From Parafrankia elaeagni (lineage in GTDB: Bacteria; Actinomycetota; Actinomycetes; Frankiales; Frankiaceae), in assembly GCF_000374165.1 (NCBI RefSeq), contig NZ_KB893716.1, positions 1 to 64,000 on the forward strand: a stretch of DNA of 64,000 nucleotides. The letters are read 5' to 3'. Below, piece after piece: positions 1 to 7,719 of this stretch. Every line of letters begins with the position of its first letter. Position 1 is the first letter of the stretch. The translations under genes were made by a program, and so were the position numbers. Under the pieces are notes generated by a model that ran no database searches, was not told where the DNA came from, and saw only the letters and a list, made by a program, of their open reading frames with translations.

Positions 1-1072
1 GAAGTTATTCAGAAACTCTCTTGATCCTCTCGAAGCTCAGTATTCGTTCGGATTGCTGTTCGTTGATTTTCTGGAGGCCGACGGCAGCCTGGACGTCGGC
101 ATCGATGCGACCGAGTTCGCTGCGGTGGCGGGTGGTGAGGATCCGCCAGTTCTTCGTGTGGGCGACTCCCCATTCGGCGGCGACCCGGACGGACGCGAAC
201 GCGGTGTTGAGCTGCTTCTGCCAGCCGGGCAGGGGTGTTCCGGGCTTCTTTTTCAGCGGGGTGTGGAGGGTGGGTTCGCCTTCGTAGCCGAGGTCGGTCA
301 GGCAGCCACCGGAACGGTGTACCACCCGTGTCCAGCCGGCTTCACGGAAGCAGTGCACATCATGCCAGCTTCCCGGGAAGGCACGGCTGGCTCCGAGGAG
401 CCGCCCGTGCAGGTCGACGGCGAGTTGGACGTTGACGCCGTGGCGGCGGTGCTTGCCGGACAGAAGATCGTCGCGATGGTGCCAGGCGAACGTCGGGATC
501 AGAGTCCCGTCGATCAGGCAGACCAGGCCCTTGACCTGCCGGGACAGGGCCTCGGTGGTGGTGCCGAGAGCGTCGGAGAGGAAGGTGACCATGATCTGGT
601 GGTAGGTCCAGGCGGTACTGATCCCGATCCCGAAGTCCTCCGCGAGTTCCTGGTAGGTGGCGTTGCGCCGCAGCCGGCACAGGGCCAGCCGCAGAGCACC
701 GACCAGATCGAGACCGCGGGGACGGCCCTGGGCACGATGCCAGTCGGGGAAGTGTCTCTCGGCCATCGCGACGACGACGTCGGCGGCTTTCAGGCTCAGC
801 CCGGGAAGTCGATACACTGGGAGCACCCTCTTCGTGGTCGATGTGTTTTCTTTGGTAAGACTCACATGCCACGAAGGGGGCCTCTCATGCCGGTACCGGG
901 CGCGAGCTCCAGAAATCCTGGACGGAACGCGTAAGGATTTCCGGTTCGTTGCCGCCAGGGGGTTTCTGTCCGGGTTGCCCGTTTCCTGTTCCGGCGGAAT
1001 TTTGGGCAGGGTCTGATCGAACCAGCTGATTATCGCATGCGAAACCGACTATTCCGAGTTTCGGAAAAACTC
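1..1072 (-). mobile_element. IS5-like insertion sequence, essentially complete
   Basis: The element is bounded by imperfect terminal inverted repeats at 1-18 and 1056-1072. Read inward from each end they are GAAGTTATTCAGAAACTC and GAGTTTTTCCGAAACTC, which agree at 15 of 17 aligned positions when one base is gapped. Between them lies one transposase gene on the minus strand and about 190 bases of non-coding DNA. The right-hand flank begins directly inside a response regulator reading frame. The left flank and any target duplication lie outside the window. Size and single-ORF layout suit the IS5 superfamily; the exact subgroup is not determined. Confidence 0.75.
5..865 (-). CDS. IS5-family DDE transposase
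   Basis: This 286-residue protein moves the insertion sequence that contains it. The N-terminal part (about 50-100) is a helix-turn-helix of the kind in front of DDE_Tnp_4 domains. The catalytic domain follows, with D119 in LIDGT, the HD pair at 168-169, D191 in LTDLGYEG and E231 in VAAEWG; D119, D191 and E231 are the probable DDE triad. The stop codon lies inside the terminal repeat at the window edge, as is usual for short IS elements. Length is normal for the family and no frameshift is visible, so the enzyme may be active. The family is clear; the IS name is not known. Confidence 0.85.
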   Translation of the reverse strand: MSLTKENTSTTKRVLPVYRLPGLSLKAADVVVAMAERHFPDWHRAQGRPRGLDLVGALRLALCRLRRNATYQELAEDFGIGISTAWTYHQIMVTFLSDALGTTTEALSRQVKGLVCLIDGTLIPTFAWHHRDDLLSGKHRRHGVNVQLAVDLHGRLLGASRAFPGSWHDVHCFREAGWTRVVHRSGGCLTDLGYEGEPTLHTPLKKKPGTPLPGWQKQLNTAFASVRVAAEWGVAHTKNWRILTTRHRSELGRIDADVQAAVGLQKINEQQSERILSFERIKRVSE

Positions 1073-1484
1073 CAACGTCTCCGAACGGGTGGAAGGGCTG
1101 ATGCTCGGGGCGGACGACTATCTCCCGAAGCCCTTCGACATGCGGGAGCTGGTGGCACGGCTGCGGGCCCTCGGCCGGCGAACCCAGCGCGCGGCGCCGC
1201 CGGTGCTGCGATGGCGGGACATCGTGTTGGACGCGAGCCACCGAACGGCCCTGCGCGGCGACCGCGACCTCCGTCTCACCAACCGCGAGTTCGCGCTGCT
1301 CGAAACGCTGATGCTCGCGGACGGAGCCGTCCTCAGCGCGGAGCAGCTCATGGAGAGTGTGTGGGACGACCGGCTAGATCCGTTCAGCAACGCGGTCCGC
1401 GTCACCGTGCTGACCCTGCGCCGTAAACTTGGCGATCCGCCGGCCATCATGAACATTCCCTCCGCCGGATACCGTCTGAAATGA
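1073..1484 (+). pseudogene. OmpR-family response regulator, 5' end removed by the IS
   Basis: Only the end of the receiver domain and the whole output domain remain. Reading from the IS border the frame gives NVSERVEGLMLGADDYLPKP, the last receiver helix and the conserved K of the KPF motif, then a winged-helix DNA-binding domain ending in SAGYRLK. The phosphoacceptor Asp and about 80 N-terminal residues are missing and presumably lie on the far side of the IS, left of the window. A GTG at 1089 could start a remnant, but the product could not be phosphorylated. The stop overlaps the start of the histidine kinase gene (ATGA), so the two formed one operon. Confidence 0.85.
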
Positions 1485-3205
1485 AGATCAGAACTCGGAT
1501 CACCGCTATGATCTCCGCCGCGCTGGTCGTCGCCGGATCATCAACCCTGGTAGTCGACACGATCGCGCTCAGGCATGTCGAGTACCCGTCCGTCTACTCC
1601 CTCAACAGCGCGCTGCTGGATGAGCTGAGCATTTCGCAGTCAACCGTGGTCCAGCACATTCGGCAGCATCCGGAGGAGCTTTTCGCCTCGCAGTTCGCCG
1701 AACAACCGCTGCCGGATGGCAGGACGGTCGGCGAGGTGGCGCGCACCATCCAGCAACGCCCCATGGACGATGCACTCGCGAGCGCGCGGCGCTGGTCGTT
1801 CGTCGGTCTGGCCGCCGTGCTCGTGGGGGCGGTGGGAGCCGCCTGGGTGTTGGCGGGAAGCATCCTTCGGCCGATCCGGAGGATGACCGTCCGCGCACGA
1901 TCGGCGTCCGTGTCGGACCTCGGGACGCGTGTGTCGGCCGGTGGTCCGAACGACGAGATCAGGGAACTCGCCGACACCTTCGACTCGATGCTCGATCGGC
2001 TCGCCCTGGCGTTCGACGCACAGCGCCGCTTCGCCTCCCAGGTCGCGCACGAGCTTCGCACGCCGCTGGCCACCACCCGGACCGAGATCGCGATGCTGCT
2101 CGACGACACGACCGACCGTGACACCGTCCGCCGGCTGGAGGCGGTCCGCGACGCCGTCGACCGCGGTGAGCGCCTCGTGGCGCGGCTGCTCGTGCTCTCC
2201 CGCGTCGACCTGCGCGCGCTCGAGAAGTCGAGGTTCGCGCTCGACGAGCTTGTCGGCAACGTCCTGGGCCGGGTCGTCGAGGGGCCGGCGTTCGCCAGGC
2301 TGCGCGTCGACGTGGACCTGCGGACCACCGAGGTCGCCTGCGACCGCGCGCTGGTGGAGAGCCTCGTGCAGAACCTGCTGGACAACAGTGCCCGGCACAA
2401 CCGGGCGGCCGACGGGTGGGTACGGGTCGAGGTCGCACCCGACCCGGAGAGCGGCACAGCACGGCTGGTCGTCGCCAACTCGGTCGCCGCCCCGACCGAA
2501 TCCTTCAGCCGGCCGCCCGGCCAGGACGCCGGCCCTGCGCCCTCCCCTCCCGGCGGGGCCAGCGGGCCCGGCGAGGCCGACAGCGACGCCCCCAGCAGGC
2601 CCGGGACAGGGCTGTCGATCGTGAACGCGGTGCTGCGTGCCCATGGCGGCGCCATCGCATGGACCCGCTGCCCCGGCGAGGTCACGGCCCACATCACGAT
2701 TCCCGCCGTGCGGGCAACGGAGGTCGCAGTGGTTACTCGGCTGCCTGGCCGCGGTCCTGGTGGCGGTTCCGGCGTGTTCGGACTCGCAACCGGACAGGCC
2801 GGCCGACACCGGGAGGCCGGCCGGCGGGGTTCCCGCACCGCCGGCGCCGGAGCCGATCTCCGTCCGGGAGCTGCCACTGCCGCCGGTCGCACCCGGCACC
2901 GATCCGGGTGCGTGCACGGCTGCCGCCAACCCGCGCCGCACAGGATGCATCAGCAGGAGCGAGGGCTTCCAGTCGGGCGGCTACCTGCCGGACGGCGCTT
3001 ATGTCACAGCCCGGGTCTCCTTCGCCGGCGCACCCGCCGCGCCCGACCCCGCGAGCATCTACAGCGGCGATCAGTTGATCATCGTGCGGACCGACGGGAG
3101 GACCTTCCCCAACGGGGACGCCTGGAAGTGCGTGACCTGCGGGGTGCCTGCGGCGAACGCGGTCGGCACCAACGAGGCGAAGGACTACCCCCAGCCGTTC
3201 CGTGA
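1481..3205 (+). CDS. Membrane sensor histidine kinase with runaway 3' end
   Basis: This was the partner kinase of the truncated regulator. Residues 7-29 and about 105-127 are membrane helices flanking a short external sensor. A HAMP domain follows (128-180), then HisKA with the phosphorylated His190 in VAHELRTP. The ATPase domain has an N box at NLLDNSARHN (298-307) and a G2 box at GTGLSIV. The segment between the boxes is Pro/Gly rich and lacks a normal G1 loop. Kinase homology ends near residue 412 (about base 2720), yet the frame stays open to 3205 across the next gene. I infer that a small indel near 2730 removed the native stop. Function without an intact regulator is doubtful. Confidence 0.7.
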   Translation: MKIRTRITAMISAALVVAGSSTLVVDTIALRHVEYPSVYSLNSALLDELSISQSTVVQHIRQHPEELFASQFAEQPLPDGRTVGEVARTIQQRPMDDALASARRWSFVGLAAVLVGAVGAAWVLAGSILRPIRRMTVRARSASVSDLGTRVSAGGPNDEIRELADTFDSMLDRLALAFDAQRRFASQVAHELRTPLATTRTEIAMLLDDTTDRDTVRRLEAVRDAVDRGERLVARLLVLSRVDLRALEKSRFALDELVGNVLGRVVEGPAFARLRVDVDLRTTEVACDRALVESLVQNLLDNSARHNRAADGWVRVEVAPDPESGTARLVVANSVAAPTESFSRPPGQDAGPAPSPPGGASGPGEADSDAPSRPGTGLSIVNAVLRAHGGAIAWTRCPGEVTAHITIPAVRATEVAVVTRLPGRGPGGGSGVFGLATGQAGRHREAGRRGSRTAGAGADLRPGAATAAGRTRHRSGCVHGCRQPAPHRMHQQERGLPVGRLPAGRRLCHSPGLLRRRTRRARPREHLQRRSVDHRADRREDLPQRGRLEVRDLRGACGERGRHQRGEGLPPAVP

Positions 3206-4679
3206 CGGGAAGCGGGTGCTCCTCGGCACCAACATCGTCGACTGCGGGGACCATCAGCTCACCGACGAGGCCTGTACCCCGGCCGAGACGCACATCTATC
3301 CCATCCGGTGGAACAACACCGCCGACGACTCCGGCAAGGGCGGGAGCCTCCGCGAGCTCCGGATCCATCCGGACGACGTCCACCTGGGCTTCAGCAGCTT
3401 CACCATCGGGAACGGGCGGTTCGGCCAGTTCTCCTATCTCGGGCGTCTGGAGTTCAACCCGACGCCGGCCACCGGCACCCCCACGGGCCCGCGTTACGAC
3501 GTGGTCGCCGTGAGCCGGTTGTTCGACCCGGCCGACACCCAGCCGATGTCCGTCGACCCGAAGGACCCGGCCCGGCTGGTCTACGAACGCGAGGCGCTGT
3601 CCGTCGGTGAGCTGCGCGGTTTCAGCGCGGACGGCCGGGAGGTCACCTACATCGGGTATCCCGAGGAGTCGTCCAACATCGACGTGTTCGCCGCCGATCT
3701 GAGCACGGGCAAGGTCCGCCGGCTGACCTCGAATCCGGAGTACGTCGACCCGATCGACCTCTCCCCCGACGGCGCGTGGAGCGTGGCCATGGACACCCGC
3801 GGCTCCGACCGCCAGATGTTCGTGGCCGGGATGCGCGGTATCCCGCCGATCACGGACATGATCACCACCAGTGCGACCTCGTCGACCCGCAACAACGGGC
3901 CGCGGCGGTTCTTCCAACCGATTCTCATCGACAGTTTCGGCGACCGCGGCGACTACCAGGGCCAGCGGATCAACGCCGCCGGCGACGGCAGCCCGGGCAG
4001 CGTCAACGACCCGAACTGGAACGGCATGGCCGATCCGAAGTGGTCACCTGACGGCACCGGCATCGTCTACTGGCAGGCACTGGCCATCCCGCCCGCCTGC
4101 GGCGGGGAGAACCCGCTGCGGTGCGAGACGTCCACCGCGTAGGGCGGCCGGACCTACCGCCTGATGATCGCCGAGCTGACCAGCCGGACACCCGCCCCGG
4201 CGCCGACGGTCGCGCCGATCTCGGACGACGTCCCGTGGGGGGTGGAGTACGAGCCGGGCAGCGCGATCCCGGCCCGGCCGCACGTGCCGGCGGGGACGTA
4301 CACGCTGGCCGGTGGCAGCGGCGGCTCGGCGACGGTGGTGGTCACCGAGAGCTCCGACCGGATCGCGGTCGAAACCGTCGTCGTCACCTACACGGACTTC
4401 ACCGACGACGGCGTCAGCACCCTGAACGGCACCGAGAAGGTGACGGTAACCATCCCAGCGCTGACCACCTCCAAGGTCGACTGGTACTCCGACCTCACCC
4501 AGACCGTCCGCGCCGCGGACGGGTCCACGACGACGAACACGAAGACGAAGACGAAGACGACGAGTCCGGACGGATTCCACCTCACCATCGACGTCCTGAC
4601 CAACATCTTCGACGCCACCGGCACGCTCACGACCACCCTCGACGGCAGGGCCTACCGGCAGCCGGCGAACCGGACGTAG
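2637..4679 (+). pseudogene. Secreted beta-propeller (TolB/PD40-like) lipoprotein, amber-interrupted
   Basis: The frame encodes a lipoprotein signal (WLLGCLAAVLVAVPAC, lipobox Cys) and then a long extracytoplasmic domain with TolB/PD40-like segments such as FSADGREVTYIGY, LSPDGAWSVAMD and WSPDGTGIVYW. A TAG at 4140-4142 ends it, but the same frame continues at once with GGRTYRLMIAEL for another 178 codons of plausible protein. The intact ancestor was therefore about 650-680 residues. The start is also damaged: GGAGG at 2719-2723 precedes a GTG at 2729 that is one base out of register with the signal peptide. Removing one G of the GG at 2731-2732 would give MLLGCLAAVLVAVPAC. It sits in the regulator-kinase operon. 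Its function is not known. Confidence 0.7.
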
Positions 4680-4714
4680 CGACCGGACTTCCGCGACGTG
4701 ACATGCCCAAATCA

Positions 4715-4730
4715 TTGAACTAGTGTTCAA
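4715..4730. promoter_or_regulatory. Palindromic operator candidate, site A
   Basis: The sequence TTGAACtagtGTTCAA has perfect 6-base arms around a 4-base spacer, typical of a TetR-type dimer site. It lies 115 bases before the GTG of the mycofactocin-coupled SDR. Related 16-mers occur before the molybdenum hydroxylase operon (12760-12775, 12 of 16 identical) and before a distant SDR (35136-35151, 13 of 16 identical). The regulator is unknown; the nearby mftR product is one candidate. Confidence 0.5.
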
Positions 4731-4844
4731 ACACCAGCGTACTGGGACGCTTCCCCCTTCCGGCAGTGGCCGGGGGAGGCGGTCACGGCGTGGGGGGCGG
4801 TGATGCGCTCCTCCCGCATCACGGGCACCAGCCGAGGAGATCCA

Positions 4845-5660
4845 GTGGGAAAGCTTGACGGCAAGATCGCGTTCATCACCGGGGCGGCTCGCGGCCAGGG
4901 CCGCAGCCACGCGATCCGTTTAGCCCAGGAGGGCGCGGACATCATCGCGGTCGACATCTGCGCCCAGATTGCCTCGGTGCCCTACCCGATGTCCACCCCG
5001 GAGGACCTGGCGCAGACCGTGAAGGAGGTGGAGAGCCTGGGCCGGCGGATCGTCGCCAGGCAGGCCGACGTCCGCGACCTCCCCGCCCTGCAGCAGGTCT
5101 TCGACGACGGCACCGCCGAGCTGGGGCCGGTCGACATCGTCCTGGCGAACGCCGGCATCGGGCCCGGCGGAATGGCCACGGAGGACGACCAGTGGGCCGA
5201 CGTCATCAGCGTCAACCTCACCGGCGTCTGGAACACCGGCCGGGTGGCGATCCCGTCGATGGTCGAGCGCAACCAGGGCGGTGCGATCGTGCTGACCAGC
5301 TCCACGGGCGGCCTGATCGGTGTGGGCCTTCCCTCCGCGGGATTCCAGGGCTACACCGCCGCCAAGCACGGCGTCGTCGGGCTGATGCGGTCGTGGGCCA
5401 ACTACCTGGCCCCGTACAGCATCCGGGTCAACAGCGTCGCCCCGACCACGGTGAAGACACCCATGGCCGCCAACGGAGACCTGTCGGTCATCACGGCGGG
5501 GTCGCCGGAGCTCGCCCGGGTGCTGGCCAACGCGATGCCGGTCGACGCGGTTGATCCGGTCGACGTCTCCAACGCCATCCTGTGGCTGGTGTCGGAGGAC
5601 GCCCGGTACGTCACCGGCACGGTCGTCCCGGTGGACGCCGGTCAGCTGAACAAGCGCTGA
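4845..5660 (+). CDS. Mycofactocin-coupled SDR oxidoreductase
   Basis: This short-chain dehydrogenase oxidises or reduces an alcohol/carbonyl pair with a bound nicotinamide cofactor. The TGAARGQG cofactor loop (13-20), NAGIGPG, Ser153 and the Y170/K174 pair of YTAAK are all present. The stretch DICAQIASVPYPMSTPEDLA (37-56) is the insertion that marks the mycofactocin-coupled SDR subfamily, whose NAD(H) is not freely exchanged and needs mycofactocin as electron acceptor. The GTG at 4845 is chosen because GAGGAG lies just upstream and MGKLDGKIAFITG begins like its relatives; an ATG 45 bases upstream would add unrelated residues. It stands alone, between operator site A and a terminator hairpin, and leads the mft block. 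Confidence 0.9.
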   Translation: MGKLDGKIAFITGAARGQGRSHAIRLAQEGADIIAVDICAQIASVPYPMSTPEDLAQTVKEVESLGRRIVARQADVRDLPALQQVFDDGTAELGPVDIVLANAGIGPGGMATEDDQWADVISVNLTGVWNTGRVAIPSMVERNQGGAIVLTSSTGGLIGVGLPSAGFQGYTAAKHGVVGLMRSWANYLAPYSIRVNSVAPTTVKTPMAANGDLSVITAGSPELARVLANAMPVDAVDPVDVSNAILWLVSEDARYVTGTVVPVDAGQLNKR

Positions 5661-5673
5661 CCCGCGCGGAGGG

Positions 5674-5707
5674 GCCCGTACCGGCGGCACAGACCGCTGG
5701 TACGGGC
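5674..5707 (+). terminator. Hairpin between the SDR and mftA
   Basis: Arms 5674-5687 and 5694-5707 form a 14-pair stem (13 Watson-Crick plus one G-U) around the 6-base loop cacaga. It begins 14 bases after the SDR stop and has no T tract, which is common for actinobacterial terminators. It probably separates transcription of the SDR from the mft operon. Confidence 0.65.
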
Positions 5708-5780
5708 TCGCCGCAGCGCGGGGACCGACAGCGGCGTCGAGGGGTCACCGACCGAGTTCGTCGCGACCTAACACTTTATT

Positions 5781-5797
5781 TTGGCGCTCGGTGCCAA
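5781..5797. promoter_or_regulatory. Operator candidate before mftA
   Basis: TTGGCGCTCGGTGCCAA is an inverted repeat with TTGGC/GCCAA arms and a 7-base centre, about 83 bases before the mftA start. It follows a short AT-rich stretch (cactttatttt) that could hold a promoter. MftR proteins are TetR-type repressors reported to act at the mft promoter, so this is a reasonable MftR site. No binding data are available from the sequence. Confidence 0.4.
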
Positions 5798-5879
5798 TAT
5801 GGTGATTCGCACGGTCCCCGGCTTCCCGACCGCGGCGGCCACGACGTCCGCGGCGGCGGGAGACGACGAAGGAGACATC

Positions 5880-6026
5880 GTGCAGACACCGATCACACCC
5901 GCGGTCGCAGGGCAGTCCGGCGGGGCCACCGACCTCGGGATCGATGACACGACCGCGCAGGCTCCGCTCGAGGAGGACGCGCTGATCGAGGAGGTCTCGA
6001 TCGACGGCATGTGCGGCGTCTACTGA
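5880..6026 (+). CDS. mftA: Mycofactocin precursor peptide MftA
   Basis: This 48-residue peptide is the ribosomal precursor of the redox cofactor mycofactocin. It ends in IDGMCGVY, the invariant C-terminus of the family; the final Val-Tyr pair becomes the cofactor core. The rest is an acidic leader (LEEDALIEEVS) that binds MftB. The GTG at 5880 is preceded by a strong GAAGGAGA ribosome site and gives the normal family length. The same frame is open further upstream, but that part overlaps the operator candidate and has no ribosome site. It is the first gene of the mft operon, 8 bases before mftB. Confidence 0.97.
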   Translation: MQTPITPAVAGQSGGATDLGIDDTTAQAPLEEDALIEEVSIDGMCGVY

Positions 6027-6033
6027 CACCGCC

Positions 6034-6348
6034 GTGCTGCCGGGCGCTGCCGCCGACCAGGTGGACACGATCCTCGACGAGGCGTGGGAGCTGTCACGGG
6101 TGGTGGCCCTGCGCCCCGAGCCGTTCGGGGCACTCGCCTACCACTTCGACAACCGCCGACTGATCTTTCTCAAACGCCCGGAACTGGTCGAGGTCGTGCG
6201 CGGTCTGGGCGCCGCGCCGGACGTGCGGACCGCGCTGACCAGGGCGGGTGTACCCGCGGGCCAGTGGGCCGCCTACGCCCGCGCGCTGCGCGGCCTCGCC
6301 GACGCCGATGTGATCCGTCATCGCGAGACCCCGGGAGAGGCCCGATGA
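6034..6348 (+). CDS. mftB: Mycofactocin peptide chaperone MftB
   Basis: MftB is a PqqD-like peptide-binding protein (RiPP recognition element) that holds the MftA leader and presents it to the radical SAM enzyme MftC. The 104-residue product has the expected size, with the winged-helix core around LRPEPFGALAYHFDNRRLIF and LKRPELVEVVRGL. The GTG start at 6034 lies 8 bases after the mftA stop. The stop overlaps the ATG of mftC by four bases, implying translational coupling. Assignment rests on length, position and core motifs. Confidence 0.93.
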   Translation: MLPGAAADQVDTILDEAWELSRVVALRPEPFGALAYHFDNRRLIFLKRPELVEVVRGLGAAPDVRTALTRAGVPAGQWAAYARALRGLADADVIRHRETPGEAR

Positions 6349-7670
6349 CCACCCTGACCGACGCTCCGGCGGGCGGGACGTCCAGTCCCGCCGCCGTCTC
6401 CCTGGTGCAGCGGTTCGAGCGCGGACTGGACGCGCCGATCTGTCTGACCTGGGAGCTGACCTACGCCTGCAACCTGTCGTGTGTGCACTGCCTGTCGTCC
6501 TCCGGTCGTCGTGACCCACGCGAGCTGAGCACCGCGCAGTGCGAGGCGATCATCGACGAGCTCCAGGCGATGCAGGTCTTCTACGTCAACATCGGCGGCG
6601 GGGAACCGACCGTCCGCCCGGATTTCTGGCACCTGCTGCAGTACGCGGTCGACCGCCATGTGGGCGTGAAGTTCTCCACGAACGGCGTGCGCCTCGACCG
6701 GGCGCGGGCCCGGCAGCTGGCCCGCACCGACTACGTGGACGTCCAGGTGTCGCTGGACGGCGCCACCGCGGAGGTCAACGACCGGGTGCGGGGCCGGGGA
6801 TCGTTCGCGATGGCCCTGCGGGCGCTGGACAACCTGGCCGAGGCCGGGTTCCGGGACGCGAAGGTGTCCGTCGTGGTGACCCGGGAGAACGCCGGCCAGC
6901 TCGACCAGTTCCAGCGCATCGCCGACGACCACGGTGCGACGCTGCGGCTCACCCGGCTGCGCCCCTCCGGGCGCGGGGCGGACGTCTGGGACGAGCTGCA
7001 CCCGACCGCGCGGCAGCAGCGGGACCTCTACGACTGGCTGGTGGGGGCGGGCGAGAAGGTCCTGACCGGGGACTCCTTCTTCCACCTGGCCGGCTTCGGC
7101 GAGAAGCTGCCCGGCCTGAACCTGTGCGGGGCGGGGCGGGTGGTCTGCCTCATCGACCCGGTGGGTGACGTCTACGCCTGCCCGTTCACCATTCACGAGA
7201 CCTTCCGGGCCGGCAACGTCGTCGCCGACGGCGGCTTCGCCCCGGTGTGGCGCACCAGCGAGCTGTTCCGGGAGCTGCGCGAGCCGCAGAGCGGCGGTGC
7301 CTGCGCGTCCTGCGGGTTCTACGACTCCTGCCGGGGCGGCTGTATGGCGGCCAAGTTCTTCACCGGCCTGCCGCTGGACGGCCCGGACCCGGAGTGTGTG
7401 CAGGGCTACGGGCAGCAGGCCCTGGCCGATCCCGGGCGCACCGTGCCGGCGGCGGACCACGACCACTCGCACCGCACCGGCCGCAGGGCGCGGTCCGCCG
7501 GCGAGCCGGTACTGCTCCAGATCGGCCCCCCGCCGACCGCGGGGGCGGCTGCGCCGATGGCGGGGGCGGCTGCGCCGATGGCGGGGGCGGCTGCGCCGAT
7601 GGCAGTGATGGCACCGCCGGTCCCGGCGTGCGCCGAGAACCCGTTGGCGGGCTTCACACCCACGGGCTGA
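6345..7670 (+). CDS. mftC: Mycofactocin radical SAM maturase MftC
   Basis: MftC uses an iron-sulfur cluster and S-adenosylmethionine to decarboxylate the C-terminal Tyr of MftA and then cross-link it to the preceding Val. The CNLSCVHC motif (C42, C46, C49) binds the radical SAM cluster and GGGEPT follows. The C-terminal SPASM region carries the Cys residues of NLCGAGRVVC, YACPF, CASCGFYDSCRGGC and ECVQ for auxiliary clusters. At 441 residues it is longer than usual because of a linker holding three tandem AGAAAPM units (bases 7539-7601) before the final CAENPL segment. The ATG overlaps the mftB stop. Confidence 0.96.
   Translation: MTTLTDAPAGGTSSPAAVSLVQRFERGLDAPICLTWELTYACNLSCVHCLSSSGRRDPRELSTAQCEAIIDELQAMQVFYVNIGGGEPTVRPDFWHLLQYAVDRHVGVKFSTNGVRLDRARARQLARTDYVDVQVSLDGATAEVNDRVRGRGSFAMALRALDNLAEAGFRDAKVSVVVTRENAGQLDQFQRIADDHGATLRLTRLRPSGRGADVWDELHPTARQQRDLYDWLVGAGEKVLTGDSFFHLAGFGEKLPGLNLCGAGRVVCLIDPVGDVYACPFTIHETFRAGNVVADGGFAPVWRTSELFRELREPQSGGACASCGFYDSCRGGCMAAKFFTGLPLDGPDPECVQGYGQQALADPGRTVPAADHDHSHRTGRRARSAGEPVLLQIGPPPTAGAAAPMAGAAAPMAGAAAPMAVMAPPVPACAENPLAGFTPTG
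7539..7601 (+). repeat. Three 21-base tandem repeats inside mftC
   Basis: Three identical copies of a 21-base unit (gcgggggcggctgcgccgat plus g) encode AGAAAPM three times in the flexible C-terminal tail of MftC. The unit is a multiple of three, so copy number can change without breaking the frame. Confidence 0.95.
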
Positions 7671-7719
7671 GACGTGATCGGACGCGGCTGCTCCCACAGC
7701 GGAGCGCCGCGAGAGGTGG

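Noticed and set aside
53..934. A 293-codon plus-strand frame across the IS
   Set aside because: It is antisense to a transposase with intact DDE motifs.
4388..4636. A minus-strand frame with a run of alternating Val and Phe
   Set aside because: It is antisense to the Thr/Lys-rich repeat of the interrupted lipoprotein gene and arises from the acgaag repeats.
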